NCBI GenBank assembly: GCA_026168805.1
Contig: JAPFDS010000043.1
Location: 1-64,000 of the forward strand
Reading direction: 5' to 3'
From: Caryophanales bacterium
Lineage (GTDB): Bacteria; Bacillota; Bacilli; Bacillales; Amphibacillaceae
Length of the DNA: 64,000 nt
Both the position numbers and the translations under genes were made by a program. Shown here piece by piece: positions 8,075-17,028 of the stretch (positions within the stretch are counted from its first letter, which is position 1; every line of letters begins with the position of its first letter). Below the pieces are notes generated by a model. That model made no database searches, was not told where the DNA came from, and worked only from the letters and a program-made list of their open reading frames with translations.

Positions 8075-10144
8075 TTATGTCCGGTTCCAAAATCTCTGGT
8101 GCGCTACTGCTCGAACAAATTTCTCTGCAAAGTTTGAGTCGTGATCAGCAAACACGACCCCTGCTAAGTTATTACTTTCTGAAGCATGCACATATGGTCT
8201 GCCAGTCGTTGCTACTCCAATAGGTTTATAATGTTTATATGCTTGATTCACATATGTCATCACATGTTCATTGAAGTCGTCCTGATTATTCGTCTGTCCT
8301 CCGACAATATAATATGAATCGTATAACGTCGGATCAATGGATACAAATGTTTTATCTACTTTAATGGATGTTCCGTCATTGCCTGTCACTTTTCCTAATT
8401 GCTCACTGACAATATATACAAAAACTCCGTATTCTTGTAACACATCTATCGTCTGTTTAACTTCATCTCCATTAAACCCATTTCCAATTAAAACGGCGAC
8501 TCTTTGAGTATAGGCATAATATGGTGTATTTGCTTCACTTAAACTTGGAGAAGCTTTAGAAACAGCTACTTGTTCTGTCTTTGGAGGATTGACAGCCACA
8601 TGTTCAGCAATAGCCGTTGCCATAGCTGTGTCTACATTCCCGAACATATCCACGACTTGCTGCCTGACATACTTACTCTTTACATATCCTAGATGGAAAT
8701 TAAATGTCTGAACAATATGTTGCTTCTCTACTTCAGACATACTGTTCCAAAACATGCGCGCCTGTGAGAAAAAGTCAAAAAATGATTCACTCGGACGTTC
8801 TCTAGTTATATGACCTTCGACTTTTTCTGGATAATGAGCATAACCGCCTTCTTCTGGTGGTGTTTCACTTGGCGTATTTCCAGCTAATGAATTTTCAAGG
8901 TAATTCACCTCATCTACATCAATTCGATAACGAGAGTAACTGTCTCTTTGATTGTAGTTTACTTCAGCAATTGGTTGGTTCACAGGAATCTCATTAATAT
9001 TTCCTGTACCTAGACGGTGATAATCCGTATCTCGGTAGGCAAAGGACCTTCCTTGCAATACTGGGTCATTTGTAAAATCAATACCAGGAACGACTGTGGA
9101 AGGATCAAAAGAGGCTTGTTCTTCTTCTGCAAAGTGGTTATCAACTAATTGATTTAAGGTCATCTTCCCAATAATTTCAACTGGAATATCTTCTTCCGGC
9201 CAAAGTTTCGTATCATCTAAAATGTCAAAGTCATATTTATATTCATCTTCTTCCGCTATTAACTGTACTCCAAGTTCATACTCTGGATACGCTCCACGTT
9301 CAATTGCTTCATGTAAGTCCCGGCGATGATAATCTGGGTCGACTCCACCTATAACGTTTGCCTCTTCAAGTAATAGTGAATGCACTCCAAGCATTGGCTT
9401 CCATACAAAGCGAACAAATGTTGACTTGCCTTCATCATTGATAAATCGAAACGTATTAACAGGATATCCTTCCATCATACGCCAGCTACGTGGTCTACCT
9501 CTGTCAGACATAAGCCACATAATAAAATGAGCAATCTCTTGGTTATTCGCTACATAATCCCACGCATGATCATGGGCAACTGTTGCTTGTGGTACATCTG
9601 TCCGAGGATTTGGTTTTACAGCATGCACAAAGTCTGCGAACTTCATCGCATCCATTACAGCAAACACAGCAAATGACAATGCCAACATATCGTAGTTTCC
9701 TTCTTCGGTATAAAACTTCGTCGCGAAACCGCGAATATCAATTGCGGTATCTTTTGACCCCTTACTACCAATGAAGTTCGAAAAACGCACAAATACAGGT
9801 GTTTTTCGTCCAGGCTCTTGTAAGAAATGCGCTCTCGTTATATGTTTCATAGATTTGTATAGCTCAAATTCTCCATAAACCCCATCACCACGTGCGTGCA
9901 CTACCTTTTCAGGAATACGTTCCCGATTAAAATGAGACTGTTTTTTATAAAAATGAAAATCCTGAAATAACGTTGGTCCTCGTTTTCCTGCGCGCAATGA
10001 CCATCGATTGTTAGAAATTTTTAGTCCCGCATCACTCGTTAATTTCTTGCCTTTACCGGTGTTTTTCTCTTTATATTTTTTAAGCTCTTGCTCCTTTTTG
10101 TTTTCTTCACCATCCTTATCGTTTCTCGATGAAAATTCGTCCAT
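8075..10144 (-). CDS. katE: Clade-2 (HPII-type) catalase-like protein with altered distal pocket
   Basis: A 689-residue large-subunit catalase: basic N-terminal extension, catalase core (about 40-540) and a C-terminal DJ-1/GATase-like domain (about 555-689). The essential His is in VVHARG (His83), and the heme-ligand region GRSFAYRDTD keeps its Tyr. The distal side is unusual: the canonical DLVGNN catalytic-Asn motif reads DMLALS here (Asn positions are Leu156/Ser157), the usual GAHG after HARG is GVYG, and FSTVAG is FSNFIG. The family would decompose H2O2; whether this protein does is uncertain. Start at 10144 follows AAAGGTGA; the upstream ATG at 10177 has none. Confidence 0.82.
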   Translation of the reverse strand: MDEFSSRNDKDGEENKKEQELKKYKEKNTGKGKKLTSDAGLKISNNRWSLRAGKRGPTLFQDFHFYKKQSHFNRERIPEKVVHARGDGVYGEFELYKSMKHITRAHFLQEPGRKTPVFVRFSNFIGSKGSKDTAIDIRGFATKFYTEEGNYDMLALSFAVFAVMDAMKFADFVHAVKPNPRTDVPQATVAHDHAWDYVANNQEIAHFIMWLMSDRGRPRSWRMMEGYPVNTFRFINDEGKSTFVRFVWKPMLGVHSLLLEEANVIGGVDPDYHRRDLHEAIERGAYPEYELGVQLIAEEDEYKYDFDILDDTKLWPEEDIPVEIIGKMTLNQLVDNHFAEEEQASFDPSTVVPGIDFTNDPVLQGRSFAYRDTDYHRLGTGNINEIPVNQPIAEVNYNQRDSYSRYRIDVDEVNYLENSLAGNTPSETPPEEGGYAHYPEKVEGHITRERPSESFFDFFSQARMFWNSMSEVEKQHIVQTFNFHLGYVKSKYVRQQVVDMFGNVDTAMATAIAEHVAVNPPKTEQVAVSKASPSLSEANTPYYAYTQRVAVLIGNGFNGDEVKQTIDVLQEYGVFVYIVSEQLGKVTGNDGTSIKVDKTFVSIDPTLYDSYYIVGGQTNNQDDFNEHVMTYVNQAYKHYKPIGVATTGRPYVHASESNNLAGVVFADHDSNFAEKFVRAVAHQRFWNRT

Positions 10145-10219
10145 ACAATCACCTTTTCTGCATTTATTTTTACACACTGCTTATATGTATATGTGCCTAG
10201 TGCAGAAATAGTACTTTAA

Positions 10220-10249
10220 AAACCCTTTATACGCTTGTATAAAGGGTTT
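10220..10249 (-). terminator. Hairpin with perfect 13-bp arms
   Basis: AAACCCTTTATAC and its complement flank a four-base loop. On the minus strand it is followed by TTTTT-rich sequence, so it can end transcripts from the chemoreceptor gene or the small remnant before reading into katE. Confidence 0.6.
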
Positions 10250-10272
10250 AAACACACCTTATTTAGTTACTG

Positions 10273-10452
10273 TTAAAGCTCCTTCTTACAAATCTTCTGA
10301 TGCTCTATTTTCATCATAATCGAGCACTTCGACGACTGGTTGATAGGACTTCCCATAAATTTCTCTATCTTTATACGTATGAATCGATTCATACATTTTT
10401 TCATCTGATTATATATAAAGTCTTCCGACTGATCCTTTGGTGACCAATACAT
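10273..10452 (-). pseudogene. Possible remnant of a small gene
   Basis: Directly after the chemoreceptor stop, one frame starts at 10452 (MYWSPKDQSEDFIYNQMKK) and an overlapping frame carries on from 10396 to a stop at 10286 (MYESIHTYKDREIYGKSY, ending ENRASEDL). Joined at AAAAAATG they would read as one protein-like sequence of about 55 residues, suggesting a frameshifted short gene. No ribosome site is clear and no family is recognised, so it may also be nothing. Confidence 0.25.
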
Positions 10453-10467
10453 AGCAAATGCTTCAGA

Positions 10468-12498
10468 TTACAATGTAAATGTACGAACGAGTGCATTGAG
10501 ATCTTCTGCTAAAGTTGCAAGGTCTTTTGAACTTCCTACGACTTCTTCCATTGATGCACTTGTTTGTTGGGAAGATGCGGATGTTTGTTCAATTCCTGCA
10601 GCTGATTCCTCAGATATAGCTGCAATTTCCTCAATCGAACGATTCATTGTTTGACTGTCTTTAGCAATGTGTGCCAAGTTATCGGACACGGATGATATAC
10701 TATTAACCATTTGTGTAATAGCTTCATTGATACCATTAAATTTATCTCCAGTGGCTTCAATTTGGCTTGTACCTTCTTCTACTTCCAAATATCCCTTTTC
10801 AAGAGATGCAGCTACGTCACTTGATTCAAGTTGAATATTTGTCACAATACCCGTAATATCTGTCACTGAATCAGCTACTTGTTCGGCTAATTTTCGTACT
10901 TCATCTGCAACAACTGCAAATCCTGCGCCATGTTCTCCAGCTCTTGCCGCTTCAATCGCCGCATTTAACGCTAGTAAGTTTGTTTGGTCTGCAATATCTT
11001 TAATCACAGAAACTAAATTCGATATCTTTTGAGAATGTTGATCTAGCCCTTGCACTTTCTCTACAGCTTCATGCACAATGTGATCAATTTTTTGCATTTG
11101 CATTTTTGAAGCATCCATTAGCTGACTTCCTTCACCGGTAATTTCAATGACTTCTCCAGTGGACTGATGAATTCGTTCCCCATTTGTATGAGCTACATCG
11201 ACCTTATCTGTGAATTGACTCATCACTGCCGATAAATCACTTGTGCTATTTGCCTGTGTTTCTGATCCTGTAGCAAGTTCCTCCATTGTTGTCGATATTT
11301 GCTCGGAGCCTACGCTTACTTCATTGGCAGATTGTGTCAGTTCTTCACTTTGACTGGAGACGGTTTCTGAAACATTCGTAATTTGATTGACTAACGTCCG
11401 CATACTATTATTCATATTATTTGTTGCTTGGACAAGTTGACCAATTTCGTCTTGCGAGCGAATGGTGAGAGGCTCATTACTTAAGTCACCATTTGCAATA
11501 CTTTTCATCCGTCTCATAACCATATTTATCGGTCGCGTGATTCTTCTCGTAGAAATGAAAGATATAATAACCGAAATGATCATGACAATGACCAAACTGA
11601 TTACAATAGGAACTAAAATTGATTTCGCTTGCTTTTGGAAATCCTCTAAATATACAGTCCCACCTATAATCCAATCGGTTGTTTCATTTTTGACGAATCC
11701 CATCACTTTGTCTTCACCGTCAAACTTGTATTCAATGATTCCTTGTTCTCCACTAGAAATGAGTTTTTGGTAATACTCCTCTTCTGATTCATCCTGCCCT
11801 ACATATTCTTCTTCAGGATGGGCTACGTATTTTCCATCATCATCGAAAATAACTGCATAACCGCTCTCAGCAATTTTAACTTTATCAACCATATCGATTA
11901 ACGTATCTGCTGCTACGTCAATTCCAACAACACCAATTAATTCATTCCCCTTGTAAAAAGCCTTTGACACGGTGGTAACAATATCATCTGTCATAGCCCC
12001 GACATACGGTTCTGTCCAAACGACATCCCCATTTGCTTCCACAGCATTTTCATACCAACCTCTTTCCCTAGGATCGTAATCACTACTAACTTCATCTAAA
12101 GGATAAATAATCGTATCTCCTGATGTATTTCCTGTAAAAATGGAAACCATGGAAGGTGTTGCATTTTGTGTTTCTTGGAACATACTTCTAATTTCTTTAT
12201 CATTTTTCGGATCATTTTGCAACATAAGCTCATTCGATGCAAATCGATCCAAAACACTTTCCATATTTGTGAAAAATAATTCAAAGGTGTCATTCATTGT
12301 TTCCATTTGACTTTCAACGTTTTTCGTTAGTTCTTGCGTTGTGCTCTTTACACTGAAGCTATAGCTAAGAAAAGCAATCACACCACCAGTCAGTAAAATA
12401 AGGATTAAAAATGGAGTTAAAATTTTACTTTGTAGCGAATTGGAAAATCGAAATGTTCTTTTACTTTTATGTTCTTTCTCATTGGTTACTTGTGTCAT
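10468..12498 (-). CDS. Methyl-accepting chemotaxis protein
   Basis: A 676-residue transmembrane chemoreceptor. TM1 (about 28-50), an extracellular dCache-type sensor (about 50-300, with [17 protein letters not shown] and [16 protein letters not shown]), TM2 (about 302-325), a HAMP linker (about 326-380) and a cytoplasmic signalling domain whose hairpin tip is [20 protein letters not shown]. It resembles McpA/McpB/TlpA of B. subtilis, which sense amino acids or other small ligands; the ligand here cannot be told. Monocistronic, with a long AT-rich leader upstream. Confidence 0.9.
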   Translation of the reverse strand: MTQVTNEKEHKSKRTFRFSNSLQSKILTPFLILILLTGGVIAFLSYSFSVKSTTQELTKNVESQMETMNDTFELFFTNMESVLDRFASNELMLQNDPKNDKEIRSMFQETQNATPSMVSIFTGNTSGDTIIYPLDEVSSDYDPRERGWYENAVEANGDVVWTEPYVGAMTDDIVTTVSKAFYKGNELIGVVGIDVAADTLIDMVDKVKIAESGYAVIFDDDGKYVAHPEEEYVGQDESEEEYYQKLISSGEQGIIEYKFDGEDKVMGFVKNETTDWIIGGTVYLEDFQKQAKSILVPIVISLVIVMIISVIISFISTRRITRPINMVMRRMKSIANGDLSNEPLTIRSQDEIGQLVQATNNMNNSMRTLVNQITNVSETVSSQSEELTQSANEVSVGSEQISTTMEELATGSETQANSTSDLSAVMSQFTDKVDVAHTNGERIHQSTGEVIEITGEGSQLMDASKMQMQKIDHIVHEAVEKVQGLDQHSQKISNLVSVIKDIADQTNLLALNAAIEAARAGEHGAGFAVVADEVRKLAEQVADSVTDITGIVTNIQLESSDVAASLEKGYLEVEEGTSQIEATGDKFNGINEAITQMVNSISSVSDNLAHIAKDSQTMNRSIEEIAAISEESAAGIEQTSASSQQTSASMEEVVGSSKDLATLAEDLNALVRTFTL

Positions 12499-12881
12499 CG
12501 TTCATTCTCCTCTTGTTGTCTTTTTTCATTTTGTGAGAGTGTTATGGATCAATTCATGCATTTCACTCAGATATGATTTCTAATATAAATTCGCAGAGCC
12601 TCCTTTATTGTTTCAATAGAAAAACACCATTCAATTTCAATTGAATGATCCATTTACTAACTAAATACAAATACGTAACTACATATGATGGCATGTACCC
12701 ACATATAATTTTTTACAATCACATATGAGCCATATGAAATCATATATGTTCCATATATAACAACCGAACTTGCTATTCGGTACAGAAAGTATATTCCTTT
12801 AAAACAACATAGGTATATATACATAGTAATTATCGACTAGATTGTAGGATTGTTTATCACTTTTTAAAACTTTTTAAAAAT
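12499..12881. other. AT-rich gap upstream of the chemoreceptor
   Basis: About 380 bases without a credible gene. A cluster of CATATG/CATATA-containing words lies at about 12680-12765. No clear sigma-D promoter was found by eye. Probably the chemoreceptor control region. Confidence 0.4.
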
Positions 12882-12913
12882 AAAAAAAACACGCACCTAC
12901 AACAGGAGGTGCG
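12882..12913 (-). terminator. Terminator of the coat protein gene
   Basis: Minus-strand stem CGCACCT/AGGTGCG with an eight-base loop, followed by a run of T. It lies about 70 bases after the stop of the cotX-like gene. Confidence 0.8.
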
Positions 12914-12984
12914 CGTCGTCTTCGTCGGGTTTGAATATATTTTTTTAAAAAAGAGTCACATGTGGGTCAAATGTTCATATACTA

Positions 12985-13476
12985 TTACAGAACATCGAGT
13001 CTTACAAGTAACACAATCAATACTTGCAATAACAACTGAGCATTCACAGCAATATCTGTGTCTGTTGTCGTTACATTCACACCACGTGAATTTTCTATAT
13101 GCGTTACTTGTCTGTTTATTTGACTAGTCCTTACATTCGCATTCAAATCTTGTGTAATGTTTTCTGCTTTATTACTATCCGCTATTGAAATACTAATAAC
13201 GAATGCGATCGCGGCTTGAATTGCAATTTGTAAATTAACAGCTACTTGTGTTTCAGTCGTACTTACATCAACGTCACACGAATCTCTAATGACAATGGAC
13301 TCATATGATTGCTGAAAGGACTGTGATTGTTGATCTGCGTTTTGAGGGGTATCGTCGAGTGGATGTGACATATCACAATCTAATGCGCACCAACTTTGCT
13401 GGGTATTGTTTTGAGGTTTTTGAGTGTTAATTACTCTTGGTTGACGATTCGTAAATTGATTCATTCTTCGAGCCAT
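12985..13476 (-). CDS. cotX: Spore coat protein, CotX/CotV family
   Basis: A 163-residue coat protein with two Coat_X repeats: about 60-115 (IVIRDSCDVDVSTTETQVAV, then LQIAIQAAIAFVISISIAD) and about 118-163 (HIENSRGVNVTTTDTDIAVN, LLLQVLIVLLVRLDVL), the pattern of B. subtilis CotX, part of the insoluble outer coat/crust. A Gln/Asn-rich N-terminus holds CALDCD. Start follows AAGGAGGC. It shows the organism forms spores; expression late in the mother cell (sigma-K/GerE) is expected from the family, but no such promoter was resolved. Confidence 0.88.
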   Translation of the reverse strand: MARRMNQFTNRQPRVINTQKPQNNTQQSWCALDCDMSHPLDDTPQNADQQSQSFQQSYESIVIRDSCDVDVSTTETQVAVNLQIAIQAAIAFVISISIADSNKAENITQDLNANVRTSQINRQVTHIENSRGVNVTTTDTDIAVNAQLLLQVLIVLLVRLDVL

Positions 13477-13582
13477 TCAAATTCAGCCTCCTTTATTTTT
13501 TAGCTTGCTCTATAATATATGTTACAGTAATTATAAGTGTAAAGGCTGCGGTCTATCTTGGCTTCAATCAGGCTTTCTATTT

Positions 13583-13777
13583 CTACTCTTCTTCTGATTT
13601 CTTTGCTAACGATTGAACATCTTTCTCAAGTTGTCCCACTAATTTTCGCAACTCTGCTTTTGTCTTTTCATCTAATTTCGCGGAGTCTAACTTCACTTCG
13701 TGTTTCTGTAACGTTTTACCTACAAGCATGTCGATAATCGTCTGAGATGCATTGTTGAGTTCATTTTCATTTCCCAA
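13583..13777 (-). CDS. Small CotW-like spore coat protein
   Basis: A 64-residue lysine/glutamate-rich helical protein. Its core (IIDMLVGKTLQKHEVK, then KTKAELRKLVGQLEKDVQSL) follows the pattern of the conserved part of CotW, which in B. subtilis is encoded beside cotX. A TTG start at 13777 is preferred: AAAGGTGG lies eight bases before it, while the upstream GTG codons (13789, 13786) overlap that site. It is transcribed before the cotX-like gene. Assignment rests on remembered similarity plus context. Confidence 0.55.
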   Translation of the reverse strand: MGNENELNNASQTIIDMLVGKTLQKHEVKLDSAKLDEKTKAELRKLVGQLEKDVQSLAKKSEEE

Positions 13778-13868
13778 TCTGTTCACCACCTTTTATAATT
13801 TCCCTATACATTATGTTACATTCATAAAAGTGTTCAGTTCAGACGTCTCAATTTTGGTTTAAAACAAT

Positions 13869-13911
13869 AAAAAAACGAGTAGTTCTATTTGAAATAGAAC
13901 TACTCGTTTTC
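13869..13911 (-). terminator. Terminator of the CoxG-like gene
   Basis: Stem AACGAGTAGTTCTATTT pairing perfectly with its complement around a three-base loop, with T-run on the minus strand. Confidence 0.85.
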
Positions 13912-13916
13912 ACTGT

Positions 13917-14363
13917 TTACTTATTCACTGCTACAATTTCTTCTGCAATTCTGTCTGTTAAATCTTTTGCTGTGTCTGGAACGAAGTTTTTCAAGATCGC
14001 ATTGATCATTGGTCCCATCATTCCTTTAGCAGCAATATCTAAGTTTCCAGTCATTTTTGTTTGATTATCCGAAATCGCTTCTGCTTCGAAATAACCGTTA
14101 CCTGCAAAGTTTTCGTTTAGACCAGTTAAATCAAATGTTACAGTAGTTGGTTCAATCCAGTCTTTAATATCCACTTGGAGCTTAACTGTTTTTTGCATGA
14201 TTCCGATATCACCTTTAAACGTCCAAGTTGATTGTTTATCGCTAATAATTTCATGTTCGATATATCCTGGTACAAGTGGTGCCCACTTATCCATTTCACT
14301 TACAAAGTCCCAAATTTTTTCAATTGGTAAATCCAATACTACTTCATGTGTTCCACTAGGCAT
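13917..14363 (-). CDS. SRPBCC (CoxG-like) lipid/ligand-binding protein
   Basis: A 148-residue START/SRPBCC-fold protein related to CoxG (carbon monoxide dehydrogenase subunit G family): begins GTHEVVLDLPIEKIWDFV and ends with a long helix. These proteins bind hydrophobic ligands or help in membrane association of oxidoreductases; there is no CO dehydrogenase nearby. It lies 39 bp downstream of the KstD-like flavoenzyme with AGGAGG before the ATG, so the two are an operon and probably handle the same hydrophobic substrate (inference). Confidence 0.75.
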   Translation of the reverse strand: MPSGTHEVVLDLPIEKIWDFVSEMDKWAPLVPGYIEHEIISDKQSTWTFKGDIGIMQKTVKLQVDIKDWIEPTTVTFDLTGLNENFAGNGYFEAEAISDNQTKMTGNLDIAAKGMMGPMINAILKNFVPDTAKDLTDRIAEEIVAVNK

Positions 14364-14402
14364 AGTGAAAACCTCCTATATTTTTTTCTTGATGTTTTAT
14401 GA

Positions 14403-16052
14403 TTAAAGTTCTCTATTTGCTGTGTTAGCAAGATGTTTACCAGCTAAATAACCAAATGTTAATGCTGGTCCAATCGTTCCACCTGCACCTGGATAAGCTC
14501 CACCTAAAATACCCATTGCTGCGTTTCCAGCTGCATAAAGTCCTGGAATAAGTTCTCCACGAAGGCTAATAACTTGTCCATGTTCATCAATACGTGGACC
14601 ACCATTTGTTCCAAGTGCTCCTTGGTATACAGGAAGCGCATAGAAAGGTCCTTTTTCAATCGGTCCAATCATTGCTTCTATTCCCGCTCCACCAGTAGCC
14701 ATGTTACCAAAGTACAGTCCACCACGACCGAAGTCTGGGTCAACATGATTTCTAGCATTTTCGTTCCAATGGTTAACGGTGTCTACAAGTACTTCTGGAT
14801 CAATATCCATTTGTTTTGCAAGTCCTTCAATACTATCTGATTGATTTACCCAATCAGGTGCATCTTCCCCAGGTGCCATAGTAACAATGAGTGCACGATC
14901 TTTTAATTGTTGGTCAAAGATCATCCACGCGCCACCAGAGTTTGCAAGGGATTGTGTGTTTTGATCATACGTGTAAAATGCTTTTGGTAAATCTTGATAT
15001 GTTGCACCTTCGTTTACGAAACGTTTACCAGATTTGTTTACCATAATGGAGTTTGCCATTGTACGTGCGGACTGGTCAATTTGGTTATATACTCTTCCTT
15101 CATATTCAATTGTTGGATCTACGAAAGCTGGTGACCACCAAGCACTATCCATGTTACCTAGGGATGCTCCTGCTTCCATAGCCATGATTAAACCATCACC
15201 TTCGTTATATGCAGGTGATTGAGGATGTGTTACTGGTCCGCTTAAGAAAGTATTCACAAGTTGCTCGTTCCATTCGAAACCGCCGGAAGCAATCATGACA
15301 CCTTTTCGAGCTCCGATAAAGAAATCTTCTCCATCTTTTTCAGCACGGACGCCTACAACTGCGCCGTCTTCATCCATCACAAGTTCTTTTCCTGGTGTTG
15401 AAGTATATGTCTCAATACCATAGTCAAGTACTGTTTTGAAAAGTCCTCCGATTAAAGCTCTACCCATCGTTGTAATATTTTTCTCCATGCGTTCTGCAAC
15501 GAGAGAAAAATCCGCTTTACTTGGATCGGAAGCTCCACCTTCTGCTAATGTTAGTGGTGGGAAAATTGGATGTCTTCTAATTTTATGTTCCCATTCTCCA
15601 AGCTCTGTTAATGCAAATGGCTCAGGATCTAATGATCTTCCTTCATTTTTACCACCTGGATTATTCGCATAATAATCCCCATATCCTCTAGGTACAGAAA
15701 AACGTACCGGAGTTTTTTCATACAGATAATCAATCATGTTTTTACCTTCATTAATATATAAATCAACTAGTTTAGGATCTGGTTCCCTGCCGCCAGTTAA
15801 ATGAGAAAGATACTGTTTAGCTTCCTCAAATGAATCATTAATACCTTTTTCTTTCATATAGCGGTTACCAGGAACCCAAGGAATACCTCCAGAAAAAGCT
15901 GTTGTTCCACCTACAAGGTCAGACTTCTCTAAAATGATTACCTCTGCACCTTCGTCAGCAGCACGAATAGCAGTAGTTAACGCTGCTCCACCACTACCTA
16001 CTACAACTACATCTGTTTCTTTGTCCCATGTTACATCTTTTTTAAAAAGCAT
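14403..16052 (-). CDS. FAD-dependent 3-ketosteroid-delta1-dehydrogenase-like enzyme
   Basis: A 549-residue flavoprotein. The dinucleotide-binding motif VVVGSGGAALTTAIRAADEG lies at about 15-35, then GGTTAFSGGIPWVP. The C-terminal block GTNGGPRIDEHGQV, GLYAAGNAAMG, and YPGAGGTIGPALTFGYLAG is typical of the KstD/fumarate-reductase flavoprotein family. KstDs dehydrogenate ring A of 3-ketosteroids; the true substrate here is unknown and may be another cyclic ketone. It is divergent from a TetR regulator, with palindromes between them. Confidence 0.82.
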   Translation of the reverse strand: MLFKKDVTWDKETDVVVVGSGGAALTTAIRAADEGAEVIILEKSDLVGGTTAFSGGIPWVPGNRYMKEKGINDSFEEAKQYLSHLTGGREPDPKLVDLYINEGKNMIDYLYEKTPVRFSVPRGYGDYYANNPGGKNEGRSLDPEPFALTELGEWEHKIRRHPIFPPLTLAEGGASDPSKADFSLVAERMEKNITTMGRALIGGLFKTVLDYGIETYTSTPGKELVMDEDGAVVGVRAEKDGEDFFIGARKGVMIASGGFEWNEQLVNTFLSGPVTHPQSPAYNEGDGLIMAMEAGASLGNMDSAWWSPAFVDPTIEYEGRVYNQIDQSARTMANSIMVNKSGKRFVNEGATYQDLPKAFYTYDQNTQSLANSGGAWMIFDQQLKDRALIVTMAPGEDAPDWVNQSDSIEGLAKQMDIDPEVLVDTVNHWNENARNHVDPDFGRGGLYFGNMATGGAGIEAMIGPIEKGPFYALPVYQGALGTNGGPRIDEHGQVISLRGELIPGLYAAGNAAMGILGGAYPGAGGTIGPALTFGYLAGKHLANTANREL

Positions 16053-16075
16053 GCTTATACCTCCTTTAGAAATTT

Positions 16076-16089
16076 AGGAAACGTTTACA
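16076..16089 (-). promoter_or_regulatory. Possible CcpA (cre) site
   Basis: TGTAAACGTTTCCT on the minus strand matches the cre consensus TGWNANCGNTNWCA at 12 of 14 positions. It lies just upstream of the ribosome site of the KstD-like gene, where CcpA would act as a roadblock. Confidence 0.45.
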
Positions 16090-16135
16090 TAGCTTGTACT
16101 GTAAGATTGACATACCATCTTACTTTATTAAAAGT

Positions 16136-16168
16136 AGTAAAATATTTTACTTAATAGACACTGTGTCT
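16136..16168. promoter_or_regulatory. Two adjacent palindromes in the divergent promoter region
   Basis: AGTAAAATATTTTACT (16136-16151) is a perfect 16-bp palindrome; AGACAC-T-GTGTCT (16156-16168) is a perfect 13-bp palindrome four bases further on. They sit between the divergent KstD-like and TetR genes and are candidate operators. Confidence 0.5.
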
Positions 16169-16226
16169 CTATCTCTTATTATAGACTGAATATGAATTAA
16201 TTCAATAACCAATATTAGAAATAGTG

Positions 16227-16254
16227 TTGTTTTATAGTCAAAATGTACTATAAT
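16227..16254 (+). promoter_or_regulatory. Promoter of tetR overlapped by an inverted repeat
   Basis: TTGTTT (16227-16232), 16 bp, TATAAT (16249-16254). The inverted repeat TTATAGT-N8-ACTATAA (16232-16253) covers the spacer and -10, an arrangement expected for autorepression. Confidence 0.55.
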
Positions 16255-16297
16255 GTCTATAAGAGAACTACTTTTTTAAGAAAAGGAGGAGATATTT

Positions 16298-16897
16298 ATG
16301 ACTACGAAAGTGGATCCTCGTGTTAAAAGAACGAAAAGAATGTTTGAACATGCATTATTAGACTTAATGGATGAAAAAGAGTATAAAAAAATAACTGTTT
16401 TGGAAATCGCTAAACGTTCAACATTAAATAGAGCTACATTTTATTTACACTACTTTGATAAAGATGATCTCTTAGAACAAATATTAGATGAAGCTTTATA
16501 TGATTTACAAGAGAGTGTGAAAGTGAAGGAAGTGGAGTACAAATACGATAGTGACAATCCACATCCAATATTTATCCGTCTATTTGAAAAAATGACGGAA
16601 AGGTATAAATTTTATCATACCATGCTCGTACGTGAGAATAACCCATACTTTACTGAGTACGTGCGAAAAATACTGAAAAACTTCGTCGAAGATGGTACTG
16701 CTTATATGGATAGGGATAATGTTCAATATAATGTTCCGCACGATATATCAATTGCGTATATCACTTCAGCATATTTAGGGGTTATTATATGGTGGCTCAA
16801 AAATGATTTACCCTATCCACCTAAGTATATGGCGGTTCAATTAACGCGAATGTCAACGGTTGGCCCATTTGTTGATAATCCTTATCTCCATTCCTAA
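16298..16897 (+). CDS. TetR/AcrR family regulator
   Basis: A 199-residue regulator with an N-terminal TetR helix-turn-helix (VLEIAKRSTLNRATFYLHYFD, about 37-57) and an all-helical ligand/dimer domain containing several aromatic residues. Start follows AAGGAGGAG. It is transcribed divergently from the KstD-like and CoxG-like operon, and by the usual logic of such pairs should repress that operon and itself until a hydrophobic ligand binds. Confidence 0.85.
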   Translation: MTTKVDPRVKRTKRMFEHALLDLMDEKEYKKITVLEIAKRSTLNRATFYLHYFDKDDLLEQILDEALYDLQESVKVKEVEYKYDSDNPHPIFIRLFEKMTERYKFYHTMLVRENNPYFTEYVRKILKNFVEDGTAYMDRDNVQYNVPHDISIAYITSAYLGVIIWWLKNDLPYPPKYMAVQLTRMSTVGPFVDNPYLHS

Positions 16898-16957
16898 TAC
16901 CGGAATGTATCCTTACGTAATTTTAGTATGTTCATTATATTCATTTTAACTCATATA

Positions 16958-17005
16958 AACGAAAAGCAGCCTCTTCTGATGCACAAGAAAAGACTGTTTT
17001 TCGTT
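16958..17005. terminator. Hairpin between convergent tetR and aspA
   Basis: AACGAAAAgCAG pairs with CTGTTTTTCGTT around a 24-base loop. T-runs are weak, so termination is likely but not certain. Confidence 0.5.
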
Positions 17006-17028
17006 ATTTATATTTCATCATTGTTTAT

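Noticed and set aside
10008..10211. Plus-strand frame across the katE start
   Set aside because: Antisense shadow of the katE 5' region with no ribosome site.
10220..10254. Sigma-B promoter for katE
   Set aside because: GTTTAA and GGGTTT words occur, but their spacing (about 22 bp) is too long and they belong to a hairpin.
12680..12765. CATAT-rich words upstream of the chemoreceptor as an origin or iteron array
   Set aside because: Spacing and length are irregular, and AT-rich sequence gives such words easily.
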